Shown: positions 34,529 to 44,855 of the stretch, piece after piece
Layout: each line of letters starts with the position of its first letter
How positions within the stretch are numbered: position 1 is the first letter of the stretch
NCBI RefSeq assembly: GCF_030283205.1
Contig: NZ_JASNWF010000004.1
Location: 124,001-188,000, forward strand
Reading direction: 5' to 3'
DNA from: Actinomadura opuntiae
Lineage (GTDB): Bacteria; Actinomycetota; Actinomycetes; Streptosporangiales; Streptosporangiaceae
Length of the DNA: 64,000 nucleotides
Program-made: the position numbers and the translations under genes
Notes under the pieces: model-generated
Databases searched by the model: none
Told to the model about the DNA's origin: nothing
Seen by the model: the letters and a program-made list of their open reading frames with translations, nothing else

Positions 34529-35122
34529 ATGACCGACTCCGCCGACGCCGGCCTCGGCCGCGTCCGCTGGAAGCGTTTCGCCGCCATCGCCGCCCCCGCC
34601 GCGGTCGGCGCGGGCGCCCTGGTCTTCATGACCGCGCAGGGCGCCCTCGCGTCCTCGTTCGCCGTGTCCGGCAGCAGCTTCAAGGTCAGCGCCGACTCCC
34701 TCACCGGAACGGGCTTCGTCCAGTACGGGGACGTCGACGCGAGCAAGGACGGCACCAAGCACCCCGTGCAGGTCTCCGGGATCAAGAACGCGACGATCAC
34801 CAACATGTGCCAGTCGGTGAAGGTCGGGCCGTTCACGCTGCGGCTGACCGCGGGCACCGGCGGCAAGCCCGTCCAGGCGTCCGACCTGGTGCTGGACGTC
34901 GAGCAGCTGAACGCCGACGCCGAGTTCTCCAACATCGAGATCGGCCGGGACGCCAGCACGCTCGACAAGGGCCCGAACGGCGCCAAGGGCGCGGCGGGCA
35001 TGTTCGGCCAGCAGGCCGACTCGATCAGGCTCACCGGCGTCAAGCAGGTCGCGTGGGCAACGACGGCCGGCACCTTCAAGCTGAGCAACCTCAGCATGAA
35101 GCTCGGCAAGGAGTGCTTCTAA
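34529..35122 (+). CDS. DUF6230 family secreted/membrane-attached protein
   Basis: A 197-residue protein with an N-terminal signal or anchor (FAAIAAPAAVGAGALVFMTAQGALA) and a beta-rich domain of the DUF6230 type (FAVSGSSFKVSADSLTGTGFVQYG; NATITNMCQSV; IRLTGVKQVAWATTAGTFKLSNLSM in parts). Two cysteines could form a disulfide. The ATG lies shortly after CAGGAG. In other actinomycetes this family is encoded next to DUF6114, as here, five bases upstream of it. The function is not known. Confidence 0.8.
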   Translation: MTDSADAGLGRVRWKRFAAIAAPAAVGAGALVFMTAQGALASSFAVSGSSFKVSADSLTGTGFVQYGDVDASKDGTKHPVQVSGIKNATITNMCQSVKVGPFTLRLTAGTGGKPVQASDLVLDVEQLNADAEFSNIEIGRDASTLDKGPNGAKGAAGMFGQQADSIRLTGVKQVAWATTAGTFKLSNLSMKLGKECF

Positions 35123-35127
35123 CGGTC

Positions 35128-36339
35128 ATGACGGACACGACACCGCACGGGTTCCGCCGCTGGCGGCGGACGCGCCCCTTCTGGGGAGGCGTGTTCGCCG
35201 TCCTCGGCGGCGCGGAGCTCATCGCGATCCCCCTCGCCCCCATGCCGCTGGTCGTGCACCAGGGCGTCGCCGGGGTGGCGAGCTGGCTGATCGGCGCGCT
35301 GCTGGTCGCCGCCGGCGCGCTGATGTGGTTCCAGCCCGCCCAGCGCAGCTTCTTCGGCGTCCTCGCCGTGCTGCTGTCGCTGGCGTCGTTCCTCACCTCC
35401 AACTTCGGCGGGTTCCTCGTCGGGCTGCTGCTCGGCCTGGTCGGCGGGGCGCTCGGCTTCGCCTGGTCGCCCGCGCCCCCGCCCGGGCCGCCGGACGCGC
35501 CGCCCGCACCGGACGCGCCGCGCTACCGGAGCGGCGGGCATGGAATCGGCGGGCACGGCATCGGCGCGCACGCTGCGCCGCGCGGCGGCCGGTTCACCGC
35601 GTTCGCGCTGCCGCTGGCCCTGCCGGGGCTGCTGGGCCTGCACCTGCTGAGCCCGTCGCCGTCGCCGTCCCCGTCGGCCACCGCGTCCAAGGCGCCCGCG
35701 GCCGCGGCGACGCCCGCGCCGTCGGCGAGCGCCTCCCCCTCCCCCAGCGCGACGCCGACCCCCGGCGCGACGCCCAGCCCCACCGCGTCGCCGTCGCCCT
35801 CCTGCCCCGACATCCCGGCGAACACGTCCGGGCTGTCGCAGGACCAGGCCCGCAAGCTGCTGCAGGAGTTGCAGTCCAGCAAGGACCCGTCCGCCTGCCT
35901 CAAGGCCGACGGAAAGGCCGGGGCCCAGACCACCGCCGCTGGCCCCCGCATCTACAGCGACGCGGGGACGCTGCGGGCCAGCTCGCTCACGATGTCCGGC
36001 CTCAGCTACGACGGCGTCGCGTCGCTGCCGTCGGCCGCCGGGACGGTGAAGGCGCTCAAGTTCAGCATGTCCAAGGCCGTGCTGAAGGACGTCGACCAGA
36101 CCGCGGCGCACGGCGGCGTCACCGGCCGGATCAAGACCGGTGCCCTGACGCTCAGCGGCGACGTCGTCATGTACACGACGAAGATGTCGTCGAAGCTGCT
36201 GGGCATCCCGCTGACCTTCACGCCCGCGCAGCCGCCGCCGCTCGTCCTGCCGTTCATGGTGATGACGGACGTGGTGTCGGAGCAGCCGTCGGTGACCGCG
36301 AACGGCGCGCAGATCAGCGGCCTCGGCATCAGCACCTGA
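35128..36339 (+). CDS. DUF6114 membrane protein with secreted-type C-terminal domain
   Basis: A 403-residue protein. The N-terminal 115 residues hold about four membrane segments of the DUF6114 type (FWGGVFAVLGGAELIAIPLAP; GVASWLIGALLVAAGALMWF; FFGVLAVLLSLASFLTSNFGG). Then come a Gly/His linker, a further hydrophobic stretch, a Ser/Pro/Ala-rich spacer (SPSPSPSPSATAS type), and a beta-rich C-terminal domain (SDAGTLRASSLTMSGLSYDGV to the end) that resembles the DUF6230 partner in style. Most DUF6114 proteins end after the membrane part, so the C-terminal addition is notable. It forms an operon with the DUF6230 gene. Confidence 0.78.
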   Translation: MTDTTPHGFRRWRRTRPFWGGVFAVLGGAELIAIPLAPMPLVVHQGVAGVASWLIGALLVAAGALMWFQPAQRSFFGVLAVLLSLASFLTSNFGGFLVGLLLGLVGGALGFAWSPAPPPGPPDAPPAPDAPRYRSGGHGIGGHGIGAHAAPRGGRFTAFALPLALPGLLGLHLLSPSPSPSPSATASKAPAAAATPAPSASASPSPSATPTPGATPSPTASPSPSCPDIPANTSGLSQDQARKLLQELQSSKDPSACLKADGKAGAQTTAAGPRIYSDAGTLRASSLTMSGLSYDGVASLPSAAGTVKALKFSMSKAVLKDVDQTAAHGGVTGRIKTGALTLSGDVVMYTTKMSSKLLGIPLTFTPAQPPPLVLPFMVMTDVVSEQPSVTANGAQISGLGIST

Positions 36340-36358
36340 GGCGCGCCGCCCGCGGCGG

Positions 36359-37729
36359 CTAGGGCGTCATGAGGCCGGCGACGGCCATGGTGGGCGCGTG
36401 CCCGTGGCCCGCGACGCCCAGCGCGTCGATCTGGAGCTTGTGGCGCAGGATGAACGCGCCGGCCAGCACCGCCGCCACCACCAGGATCACCGCGACCGCG
36501 ATGACCAGGACCGTCTTGCGGTGCTCCGCCTGCCGGACGTCGTGCACGGCCGGCGGCTGAGGCGGGGGCGGCTGCCAGTTCGCGTACTGCCGCGGCTGCT
36601 CCCACGGCGGCGGCGTCTGCGGGGGCTGCGGATGCTGGGACCGCGGAGGCGGCGCCCACTCGGTCTCCAGGAGCGTGCGCTCCTCGGGCTCGGGCGCCGG
36701 ACGCTGCGGCGGCCGGGACCGCGGCGGCTGGGAGTGCGGCGGCTGGGAGTGCGGCGGCTGGGAGTCGCGCGGGTCCTGGCCGGGCCCCGGGTCGCGGCGG
36801 GTCACCGGGTCCAGCTCGTCCGGGTCGAGGAGGGTCTCCGACGCCCGGTCGCCGGCGTAGTAGCGCCCCGGCCCGTCCATCACCGTGTCGTCGGCGCTCG
36901 GGACGGGCGGCGGCGGGGGCAGCGCCGCGACCTGCGTCAGCAGCGGCTGGGCCTGCACGGCCGTCATCCGGTGCACCGGCTCGCGCGCCAGCAGGCCGTC
37001 CAGGACGCGGGCGAGCGGGCCCGCGTTGCGCGCCGGCGGCACCGGATCGGACAGCGCCGCCTGCAACGACGCCATCGCGTCCGACCGCTCGTACGGGGAA
37101 CGGCCCTCGACCGCCGCGTACATCGTCGCGCCCAGCGCCCACAGGTCGGAGGCGGGCACCGCGCGCTCGCCCTGCGCCCGCTCCGGCGGGATGTAGGCGG
37201 GCGACCCCATCACCAGGCCCGTCTGGGTGAGGGTCGCGTCGCCCTCCACCTGCGCGATGCCGAAGTCGGTGAGCACGACCCGCCCCGAGTCGGTGATCAG
37301 CACGTTGCTCGGCTTGACGTCGCGGTGCAGGATCCCCTTCTCGTGCGCGTGCCGCAGCGCGCCCAGCATCTGCAGCCCGATCTCGGCGACCCGGCGGTGC
37401 TCCAGCGGCCCGCGGTCCATCAGGTCCTGCAGCGAGGGGGCGAGGACCAGCTCCATCACGATCCAGGGCCGGCCGGACTCCTCCACCACGTCGTGGACGG
37501 TCACCACGCCCGGATGGTTCAGCCGCGCCGACGCCCGCGCCTCGCGGAACGTCCGCTCGTACAGCACGGCACGCTCGTCGTCGTTCAGCCCGGGCGGGAG
37601 GACGACCTCCTTGACCGCGACCTCGCGGTCGAGCATGACGTCGAAGGCGCGCCACACGGTGCCCATCCCGCCGCGGCCGACCACCGAGTCCAGCCGGTAG
37701 CGGTTGCCGAGCAGACGTGCCTGTGCCAT
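36359..37729 (-). CDS. Ser/Thr protein kinase (third of a tandem trio, no extracellular sensor)
   Basis: A 456-residue PknB-type kinase: VVGRGGMGTVWRAFD (P-loop), catalytic HRDVKPSN, DFGIA and SPAYIPPE. A Pro/Arg/Gln-rich linker of about 140 residues includes three near-identical SQPPHSQPPHSQPP-type repeats. A membrane segment (VLVIAVAVILVVAAVLAGAFIL) and only about 25 outside residues follow, so unlike its two neighbours it has no sensor domain. It starts 21 bases after the stop of the second kinase. Substrates are unknown. Confidence 0.92.
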   Translation of the reverse strand: MAQARLLGNRYRLDSVVGRGGMGTVWRAFDVMLDREVAVKEVVLPPGLNDDERAVLYERTFREARASARLNHPGVVTVHDVVEESGRPWIVMELVLAPSLQDLMDRGPLEHRRVAEIGLQMLGALRHAHEKGILHRDVKPSNVLITDSGRVVLTDFGIAQVEGDATLTQTGLVMGSPAYIPPERAQGERAVPASDLWALGATMYAAVEGRSPYERSDAMASLQAALSDPVPPARNAGPLARVLDGLLAREPVHRMTAVQAQPLLTQVAALPPPPPVPSADDTVMDGPGRYYAGDRASETLLDPDELDPVTRRDPGPGQDPRDSQPPHSQPPHSQPPRSRPPQRPAPEPEERTLLETEWAPPPRSQHPQPPQTPPPWEQPRQYANWQPPPPQPPAVHDVRQAEHRKTVLVIAVAVILVVAAVLAGAFILRHKLQIDALGVAGHGHAPTMAVAGLMTP

Positions 37730-37750
37730 CGGTCTACGGTCCCCCCAGTG

Positions 37751-39463
37751 TCATCCCACCCCTGAGGGACGGAACGTGCTGAGCACATCCTTCACGAGTG
37801 GCTCTTTGGCGTTCCACTGGGACGAGGGTACCGCCACCACGACCGCGTACGGCGACCCGTTGACGATCACCCCCCGGTCGACGGCGTGGGTGCCGCCGAG
37901 CCGCGACCAGGTGAACTCGATGTCGGCGGCCCGGTGCCCCCCGACGCTCGACTGGGTGATCTCCCCGACCTGCTGGAAGTCCTTGAGGAAGCCGTCGGCG
38001 ATGGCCTGCTGCTTCCACGTCACCCAGTGGTCGAAGGGGTCGCCGGTCCACGGCGTCTCGTCGACCTGCACGTACGCCTTGGTGACCGGGTCGGACCAGA
38101 CGACGCCGCGGCCCGTCGACGAGCGCTTCCAGCCGGGCGGGACGCCGATCGAGTAACCGGGGCCGGACGCCTTGACGAGACCGGCCGGCCACGTCTTGGT
38201 CGGGGAAGACGACGGCGACGGCGACGTCCCGTGCGACGCCGGGGACTGGCTGACGGGCTTCTCGGTTCCCTGCGTCACGGGCTGCCGCGACGCGTCGTCG
38301 TTGCGGCCGGAATCGCCGTCCGGCCACAGGAACACCACCGCCGCGGCGACGGCGGCCGCCAGCGCCACCGAGCCGGCGAGGATCGGCACCACCGGCGAGC
38401 GCCGCTTGCCCGGCGGGACGCCCACCGTTCCGGGGCCGCCCGGCATCGGCGTCCACTGCTGCCCGTTCGTCCCGGGCGGGTAGTGGGCCGTCAGGTCGGG
38501 CACGGGGACGTGGTGGTCCGGCATCGGGGACGGCGCCGACCGCGTCGGCCCCGTCCCGGTGCCGCCGGAGGACGCCGCGTACGACGGCGACCCGTCGGCG
38601 ACCGTCGCCTGGCTCCAGGCGAGCTGCGCGGCGGCCTGGTCCAGGGCGTGCCCCGACGCGACCGCGGCCAGCGCCTCCTCGGCGCGCTCCGCGGTCATCC
38701 GCCGGACCGGGTCGCGTTCCAGCAGCCCGAGCAGCACCGGCTCCAGCGGCCCGGCGTTCTTCGGCGGCGGCACGTCCTGCGTCATCACCGCCGCCAGCAC
38801 CGCCATCGCGTCGCTGCGGTGGTGCGGCGCCTTGCCCTCGCAGGCGGCGTACAGGGTCGCGCCTAGCGCCCACAGGTCCGAGGCGGGGATGGCGCGGTCG
38901 CCGTTGACCCGCTCCGGCGACATGTACGCCGGCGACCCCATGATCAGCCCGGTGCCGGTCAGCGTCGCGTCGCCCGCCATCTGGGCGATGCCGAAGTCGG
39001 TGAGCACCGCCCGGTCGTCCTCGGCGACCAGCACGTTCGCGGGCTTGACGTCGCGGTGCAGGATGCCGATCGCGTGCGCGGCGCGCAGCGCCCCGATGAT
39101 CTGCCGGCCGATCGCGGCGACGCGCCCGGGCGGCAGCGGGCCGTCCTCGTCGACGATGTCCTGGAGGGAGCGCGCCCTGACCAGCTCCATGACGATCCAC
39201 GGCCGGTCGTCCTCGTCCACGACGTCGTGGACGGTCACCACGCCCGGATGGTTCAGCCGCGCCGACGCGCGCGCCTCGCGCAGCGTCCGCTGGTGCCGGG
39301 TGCGGCGGTCGTCGTCGCTCAGCCCGGACGGCAGCAGCACCTCCTTGACCGCCACCTCCCGGTCGAGCGTCTCGTCCTGGGCGCGCCAGACCGTGCCCAT
39401 GCCGCCGCGGCCGACCACCGACAGCAGCCGGTACCGGCCGGCGAGCAGGTGCCCTTCGTCCAT
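37751..39463 (-). CDS. Ser/Thr protein kinase with extracellular domain (second of trio)
   Basis: A 570-residue kinase: VVGRGGMGTVWRAQD, HRDVKPANV, DFGIAQMAGDATLTG and SPAYMSPE. A membrane segment near residue 395 (VVPILAGSVALAAAVAAAVVFLW) leads to a Ser/Pro spacer and a compact outside domain starting GYSIGVPPGWKR and ending WNAKEPLVKDVLSTFRPSG. The same domain type closes the first kinase. It may bind wall material or a secreted partner. The ATG shares one base with the upstream stop (TGATG). Confidence 0.92.
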   Translation of the reverse strand: MDEGHLLAGRYRLLSVVGRGGMGTVWRAQDETLDREVAVKEVLLPSGLSDDDRRTRHQRTLREARASARLNHPGVVTVHDVVDEDDRPWIVMELVRARSLQDIVDEDGPLPPGRVAAIGRQIIGALRAAHAIGILHRDVKPANVLVAEDDRAVLTDFGIAQMAGDATLTGTGLIMGSPAYMSPERVNGDRAIPASDLWALGATLYAACEGKAPHHRSDAMAVLAAVMTQDVPPPKNAGPLEPVLLGLLERDPVRRMTAERAEEALAAVASGHALDQAAAQLAWSQATVADGSPSYAASSGGTGTGPTRSAPSPMPDHHVPVPDLTAHYPPGTNGQQWTPMPGGPGTVGVPPGKRRSPVVPILAGSVALAAAVAAAVVFLWPDGDSGRNDDASRQPVTQGTEKPVSQSPASHGTSPSPSSSPTKTWPAGLVKASGPGYSIGVPPGWKRSSTGRGVVWSDPVTKAYVQVDETPWTGDPFDHWVTWKQQAIADGFLKDFQQVGEITQSSVGGHRAADIEFTWSRLGGTHAVDRGVIVNGSPYAVVVAVPSSQWNAKEPLVKDVLSTFRPSGVG

Positions 39464-41382
39464 CAGTCCTCCGCCGGCTTGAAGTGCTCGTACACCGGCT
39501 GCAGTTGCGAGAATGTGCGGTCCCACGCGTCCTGCGGCGCGCGCAGCAGGATCGCGTAGCCGTGCCCGTTCGCGACGAACCCCCGGTTCAGGATGTGGAT
39601 CCGGCCGCCGTCGCCCTCGTAGGTGAACTCCCAGTCGGCCGACTTGTCGCCGTTGCCGGTGTCGGGGACGGGCGGGTGGTCGCCGGTCGGCGCGATCTTG
39701 ATCTTCCGGTAGCCGGTGAAGTTGGCGCCGCCGCCCTCCTGCTCCCGCCAGTCGTCGATCGCGCTCTTGCTCGGGTTGTCGGTCTGGTCGATCTGGATGT
39801 AGGTCCGCCGGTCCGGCGCGTAGAAGTAGTCGCCGCCCTGCTTGCGCTCCGGGCCGCTCCACCCGGCCGGGACGGGCACCGAGTAGCCCGACTTGTCGTG
39901 GTGGACGGTGAACCCGGCGGGCAGGCCCGTGCTCGGCGCGCTCGGCGAGGCCGACGGGGACGCCTTGGTGGACGGGTGCGAGGACGAGGCGCTGCTCGTC
40001 GCCGACGGGCCCGCCTTCCTGTTCTTGCTCTTGTCCGGCTTGCCGCCGCCGCCGGAGTTGGCCCACGCGATGCCGGCGATCACCACGATCGCCAGCAGCA
40101 CGACCGCGGCCGCGATCATCACTTTGCGGTTCGAGGCGAGCGCGGGACGGCCGGCCGGGCCGGTCGCGCCGCCCATCCGGGTGGTGGCGTCGGGAGGCGG
40201 GCCCTGCGCCGGAAGCGTCCCGGGCTCGGCCGCCCAGGACTCCTCCCGGCCCGGGTCGCGCCGGTCGGTGGCGCCGGCCGGCACGTCGAACCGGGTGAGC
40301 TGGTCGGGCCGGGCGTCCGGCGACTCGGCGCGCGGCGCGGGCGTGCCCGGCGGGTCGGCCCGGGGCGCCGCCGGGGTGGCGCCCTCGGCTCCGGGCCGCC
40401 TCCGGTCGCGCGGCGCGTCGACCCGCCCGCCGTAGGGGTCGGGGATCGTGCTGCCGGGCTCCTGCGCCGGCGGCTCCGCCACCTCCCCCGGCGGGTACTC
40501 GACGGCCATCGTCCGCTGCGTGTCGGCGGTCTGCTGCCGGACGATGTCGTCCAGCAGCGCGCCGGCCTCGATCGCGTCCATCCGCTGGTCGGGGTTCTTG
40601 CGCAGCAGGCCCTCGATGACCGGGATCAGCCGGCCGCCCTTCTCCGGCGGGTCCGGCTCGTCGGAGATCACCGCGACCAGCGCGGCCATCGGCTCGGAGC
40701 GCTCGAACGGCGACCTGCCGTGCAGCATCGCGTACAGGGTGACGCCGAGCGACCAGAGGTCGGAGGCGGGGCCCGCGGTGCGGCCGCGGGCGCGTTCGGG
40801 AGCGATGTAGGCGGGCGAGCCCATGACCAGGCCCGTCTGGGTGAGGGTCGCGTCGCCGGAGGCGGTGGCGATGCCGAAGTCGGTGAGCACGGCGCGCTCG
40901 CCCATCCGGCCCGCGCCGGTGATCAGCACGTTGCTCGGCTTGACGTCGCGGTGCAGGACCCCGGCCTGGTGCGCGGCGTGCAGCGCGGCCAGCATCTGGC
41001 GGGCGATCTCCGCGGCGCGGCGCGGCTCCAGCGGGCCCTCCTGCTTGATCACCTGATCCAGCGAGCGGGCCTTGATCAGCTCCATGATGATCCAGGGCCG
41101 GCCGTCCTCCTCCACGACGTCGTAGACGGTGACGACGCCGGGGTGGCCGAGCCGGGCCGCGGTGCGCGCCTCACGGAACGTACGCTTATGGTGGACAGCG
41201 CGTTCCTCGTCGGTGAGACCATGCGGGAGGATGACCTCCTTCACCGCGACGTCTCTGCCGAGGACCTCATCGTGTGCCTGCCAGACCGTCCCCATGCCGC
41301 CTCGGCCGACCTGGGTCACCAGTCGGTAGCGGCGGGCGAGCAACCGCTCACCGGTGGTCTCATTTGGCATATCCGCGACCAT
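39463..41382 (-). CDS. Ser/Thr protein kinase with extracellular domain (first of trio)
   Basis: A 639-residue kinase: VGRGGMGTVWQAHD, HRDVKPSN, DFGIATASGDATLTQ and SPAYIAPE. After a Pro/Arg/Asp-rich linker there is a membrane segment (MIAAAVVLLAIVVIAGIAWA), a Lys/Ser spacer and an outside domain from GYSVPVPAGWSGP to TFSQLQPVYEHFKP that is homologous to that of the second kinase. The start may be ATG 41382 (MVADMPN) or ATG 41370 (MPNETTG). Neither has a strong ribosome site, so the message may be leaderless. Divergent from lysX. Confidence 0.9.
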   Translation of the reverse strand: MVADMPNETTGERLLARRYRLVTQVGRGGMGTVWQAHDEVLGRDVAVKEVILPHGLTDEERAVHHKRTFREARTAARLGHPGVVTVYDVVEEDGRPWIIMELIKARSLDQVIKQEGPLEPRRAAEIARQMLAALHAAHQAGVLHRDVKPSNVLITGAGRMGERAVLTDFGIATASGDATLTQTGLVMGSPAYIAPERARGRTAGPASDLWSLGVTLYAMLHGRSPFERSEPMAALVAVISDEPDPPEKGGRLIPVIEGLLRKNPDQRMDAIEAGALLDDIVRQQTADTQRTMAVEYPPGEVAEPPAQEPGSTIPDPYGGRVDAPRDRRRPGAEGATPAAPRADPPGTPAPRAESPDARPDQLTRFDVPAGATDRRDPGREESWAAEPGTLPAQGPPPDATTRMGGATGPAGRPALASNRKVMIAAAVVLLAIVVIAGIAWANSGGGGKPDKSKNRKAGPSATSSASSSHPSTKASPSASPSAPSTGLPAGFTVHHDKSGYSVPVPAGWSGPERKQGGDYFYAPDRRTYIQIDQTDNPSKSAIDDWREQEGGGANFTGYRKIKIAPTGDHPPVPDTGNGDKSADWEFTYEGDGGRIHILNRGFVANGHGYAILLRAPQDAWDRTFSQLQPVYEHFKPAED

Positions 41383-41516
41383 ATCGACTTTTGCTGACAA
41401 CCTTGGATCGAGCTTGCAAGCGACATCCCCCCACTCGTACGACGTCCGGCGCCGCGCCGAGGTTCGCCGCGGGGCGGGCGGGCCCGGACGGGAGCGTGGT
41501 GCACGTGACACCCGGT

Positions 41517-44500
41517 ATGAATAAGCCCGGTACGGCCAAGCGGGCCGCGCAAGGCGACGGGGGGACCATGGCGGAGAAGGGCCTACTGGGCGAATGGCGC
41601 CGGCTCCTGCAGGCCGCGCCCACCATCTTCTTCTGGTACACCCGTCTCTCCGGGATCCTGTCGCTGCTCGCCTGGGTCTCCTATGGTCTCATCCTCGAGA
41701 TAACCGATATCTGGGCCCTGCGCTGGATCGGCTACCTGGGCTGGTTCCCCAGCGTGCCCATCGGCATGCTCTGGATCCTGCTGTCGATGGGCATCCGGCG
41801 GCGCAAGAAGGCCGCCTGGCGGATCCTGGTCCTGATCTTCTGCCTGCCCGCCGCGCTCGGTGTCGCCGCCGTGCTGAGCACCGTGTTCGACCCGTCCGAG
41901 CCGACCTCCGTCGGGCTGATCGTCACCGCCGCCGTGTACCTGGCGGTGCTCGGCCTGCTGGTGTCGGCGCGCGGCCAGTTCACCACGCTGCCCGACCGGG
42001 CCAACCGGCGGCTCGCGGCCACCGTCTTCACCAGCCTGCTGATCGTGACCTGCGGGATCGGCACGTTCCTGGTTACCGTCACCGACCGCAACGCCGACGG
42101 CGACTTCTGGACGCACCCGTACTACGCGATCCTGCAGACCGTCCTCGGGCCGCGCGTCACCGGCAAGCCGATCGACGTGTCCGTCCCGTTCTGGGTGGAC
42201 GCGATCCTGTGGGTCCTCGGCACCGGGCTGATGATCGCCACGTTCTGGGCGCTGTTCAAGCCGGGCCGCCGCGACCCGGTGCTCAGCCCGCCCGAGGAGC
42301 TCTCGGCGCGTCGGCTGCTGGCCGAGTACGGCGAGCAGGACTCCCTCGGCTACTTCGCGCTGCGCCGCGACAAGGACGTCATGGTCGCACCGAACGGAAA
42401 GGCCGCCATCGCCTACCGGGTCGAGGGTTCTGTCTCCCTCGCCAGCGGCGACCCGCTCGGCGACCCCGAGTCCTGGGACCAGGCGATCGAGGCGTGGCTG
42501 GAGGAGTGCCGCGAGCACGCCTGGATCCCCGGCGCCGTCAGCGTCGGCGAGCGCGGCGCGCACGTCTACAAGCGGCACGGGTTCGACGCGCTGGAGCTCG
42601 GCGACGAGGCGATCATCGACCTCTCCGAGTTCAACCTGGACGGCCGGGAGATGCGGCAGGTCCGGCAGGCCGTCCGCCGGGTCGAGCGGGCCGGGTACAC
42701 GATCCGGATCCGCCGCCACTCGCAGATCCCCGCCTGGGAGATGGCCAAGCTCATCCGCAGCGCCGACGCCTGGCGCGGCGAGGAGACCGAGCGCGGCTTC
42801 TCCATGGCGCTCGGCCGGCTCGGCGACCCCACCGACGGGCGCTGCGTCATGGTCGAGGCGTTCGACGCGCACGGGGAGCTGCGCGGGCTGCTCAGCTTCG
42901 TCCCGTGGGGCCGCAGCGGGCTCTCCCTCGACCTGATGCGCCGCGACCGGGCGGCCGAGAACGGCCTGAACGAGTACATGGTCGCCAAGCTCGCCGAGAA
43001 GGCCGCCGCGGTCGGGGCGCAGCACCTGTCGCTGAACTTCGCGATGCTGCGCTCGGCGTTCGAGCGCGGCTCCCAGATCGGCGCCGGGCCGGTGTCGCGG
43101 CTGTACTACCGGTTCCTGTCGTTCGCGTCGAAGTTCTGGCAGCTGGAGTCGCTGTACCTGTCCAACGCCAAGTACCTGCCCGACTGGCGGCCCCGCTTCA
43201 TCTGCTACATGCAGGGCCGCCACATCATCCGGCTCGGGCTCGCCTACGCCCGCGCCGAGGGCTTCCTGCCGAACCTCAACCGCCCGAAGCTGGACCGTGC
43301 CGCCGCGATCGTCCCGTCCACCGACCTCGTCGAGGAGATCAAGCGGATCGAGGAGGCCGCCGACGCCGCCCGCGCCCCGCAGCGCCGGCTGTCGGAGCAG
43401 GAGCGGGTCCGGCACGCCAAGCTCGACCAGATCCGCGCCGCCGGGATGGAGCCCTACCCGCTCGGGTTCGCGCGCACCGACTTCGCCGCCGACGTCCGCG
43501 AGCGGTTCGCCGGCCTCGCCCCCGACGCCCGCACCGGCGAGCACGTCGCGATCGCCGGGCGGGTCGTGCTGGCCCGCGAGCACGGCAGGCTGATCTTCGT
43601 GACGCTGCGGGACGAGACCGCCGACCTCCAGGTCATGCTGACCTCCGACGCCCTCGGCGCCGAATCGCTGCGCCAGTGGAAGTCGCTGGTCGACCTCGGC
43701 GACCAGGTCGGCGTGCGCGGCGAGGTCGGCACGTCGCGGCGCGGCGAGCTGTCGGTGCTCGCGTCGTGCTGGCAGCTCACCGCCAAGTGCCTGCGGCCGC
43801 TGCCGAACAAGCGCAGCGGCCTGTCCGACCCGGAGGCCCGGGTCCGGCAGCGCTACGTCGACTTCATCGTCAACGACGAGTCGCGGAAGATGCTGCGGAT
43901 GCGCGGCGACGCCATCGCCGCCGTCCGCGACGGGCTGCGCGCCCGCGGCTTCCTCGAGGTCGAGACGCCGATGCTGCAGCCGATCCACGGCGGCGCGGCC
44001 GCGCGTCCCTTCACCACCCGCATCAACGCCTACAACATGCAGCTCTACCTGCGGATCGCCCCCGAGCTGTACCTCAAGCGGCTGCTCGTCGGCGGCGTCG
44101 GGCGGGTCTTCGAGCTGAACCGCAACTTCCGCAACGAGGGCGTGTCGCAGAAGCACAACCCCGAGTTCACGATGCTGGAGGCCTACGAGCCGTACGGCGA
44201 CTACGACACGATGGCGGAGCTGACCCGCGGCCTGGTCGTGGACGCGGCGTGCGCCGCCCTCGGCACCACCGTCGTCGTGCGCGACGGCGTCGAGTACGAC
44301 CTGGCCGAGCCCTGGCACGAGATCACCGTCTACGAGTCGGTGTCCAAGGCGCTCGGCGAGGAGGTCACCCCGGACACCCCGCTCTCGGCCGTCCGGGGGT
44401 TCGCCGAACGGGCCGGGCTGAACTTCGACCCGGCGTGGGGGCAGGGCAAGATCGTCCAGGAGCTGTTCGAGGCCCTGGTCGAGGAGCAGCTGACCGCGCC

Positions 44501-44855
44501 CACCTTCGTCCGCGACTACCCCGCCGAGACCTCCCCGCTGACCCGGCCGCACCGCGACGACCCGCGGCTCGCCGAGAAGTGGGACCTGATCGTGTTCGGC
44601 CTGGAGCTCGGCACCGCCTACTCCGAGCTGATCGACCCCATCCTGCAGCGGCAGCGGCTCACCGAGCAGTCGCTGCAGGCCGCGGGCGGCGACCCCGAGG
44701 CGATGGAGCTGGACGAGGACTTCCTGCGCGCCCTGGAGTACGCGATGCCCCCGGCGGGCGGCATGGGCATGGGCGTCGACCGGCTGCTGATCACGCTCAC
44801 CGGCCGCAGCATCCGCGAGACGATCCCGTTCCCGCTGGTCCGGCCCGGCTACTAG
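41517..44855 (+). CDS. lysX: Bifunctional lysylphosphatidylglycerol synthetase / lysyl-tRNA synthetase LysX
   Basis: About 1112 residues. Six membrane segments fill the first 250 residues. A DUF2156 lysyltransferase domain (about 270-590; [24 protein letters not shown] in parts; LSLDLMRRD) moves lysine from lysyl-tRNA to phosphatidylglycerol. A class II LysRS follows, with an OB fold ([21 protein letters not shown]), motif 2 ([10 protein letters not shown]) and motif 3 ([15 protein letters not shown]). The product makes the membrane less negative and helps resist cationic peptides. The start is uncertain: ATG 41517, ATG 41568 (behind GGGGGGA) and GTG 41499 (behind GGGAG) are all in frame. Ends in a CTAG shared with the convergent gene. 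Confidence 0.93.
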   Translation: MNKPGTAKRAAQGDGGTMAEKGLLGEWRRLLQAAPTIFFWYTRLSGILSLLAWVSYGLILEITDIWALRWIGYLGWFPSVPIGMLWILLSMGIRRRKKAAWRILVLIFCLPAALGVAAVLSTVFDPSEPTSVGLIVTAAVYLAVLGLLVSARGQFTTLPDRANRRLAATVFTSLLIVTCGIGTFLVTVTDRNADGDFWTHPYYAILQTVLGPRVTGKPIDVSVPFWVDAILWVLGTGLMIATFWALFKPGRRDPVLSPPEELSARRLLAEYGEQDSLGYFALRRDKDVMVAPNGKAAIAYRVEGSVSLASGDPLGDPESWDQAIEAWLEECREHAWIPGAVSVGERGAHVYKRHGFDALELGDEAIIDLSEFNLDGREMRQVRQAVRRVERAGYTIRIRRHSQIPAWEMAKLIRSADAWRGEETERGFSMALGRLGDPTDGRCVMVEAFDAHGELRGLLSFVPWGRSGLSLDLMRRDRAAENGLNEYMVAKLAEKAAAVGAQHLSLNFAMLRSAFERGSQIGAGPVSRLYYRFLSFASKFWQLESLYLSNAKYLPDWRPRFICYMQGRHIIRLGLAYARAEGFLPNLNRPKLDRAAAIVPSTDLVEEIKRIEEAADAARAPQRRLSEQERVRHAKLDQIRAAGMEPYPLGFARTDFAADVRERFAGLAPDARTGEHVAIAGRVVLAREHGRLIFVTLRDETADLQVMLTSDALGAESLRQWKSLVDLGDQVGVRGEVGTSRRGELSVLASCWQLTAKCLRPLPNKRSGLSDPEARVRQRYVDFIVNDESRKMLRMRGDAIAAVRDGLRARGFLEVETPMLQPIHGGAAARPFTTRINAYNMQLYLRIAPELYLKRLLVGGVGRVFELNRNFRNEGVSQKHNPEFTMLEAYEPYGDYDTMAELTRGLVVDAACAALGTTVVVRDGVEYDLAEPWHEITVYESVSKALGEEVTPDTPLSAVRGFAERAGLNFDPAWGQGKIVQELFEALVEEQLTAPTFVRDYPAETSPLTRPHRDDPRLAEKWDLIVFGLELGTAYSELIDPILQRQRLTEQSLQAAGGDPEAMELDEDFLRALEYAMPPAGGMGMGVDRLLITLTGRSIRETIPFPLVRPGY

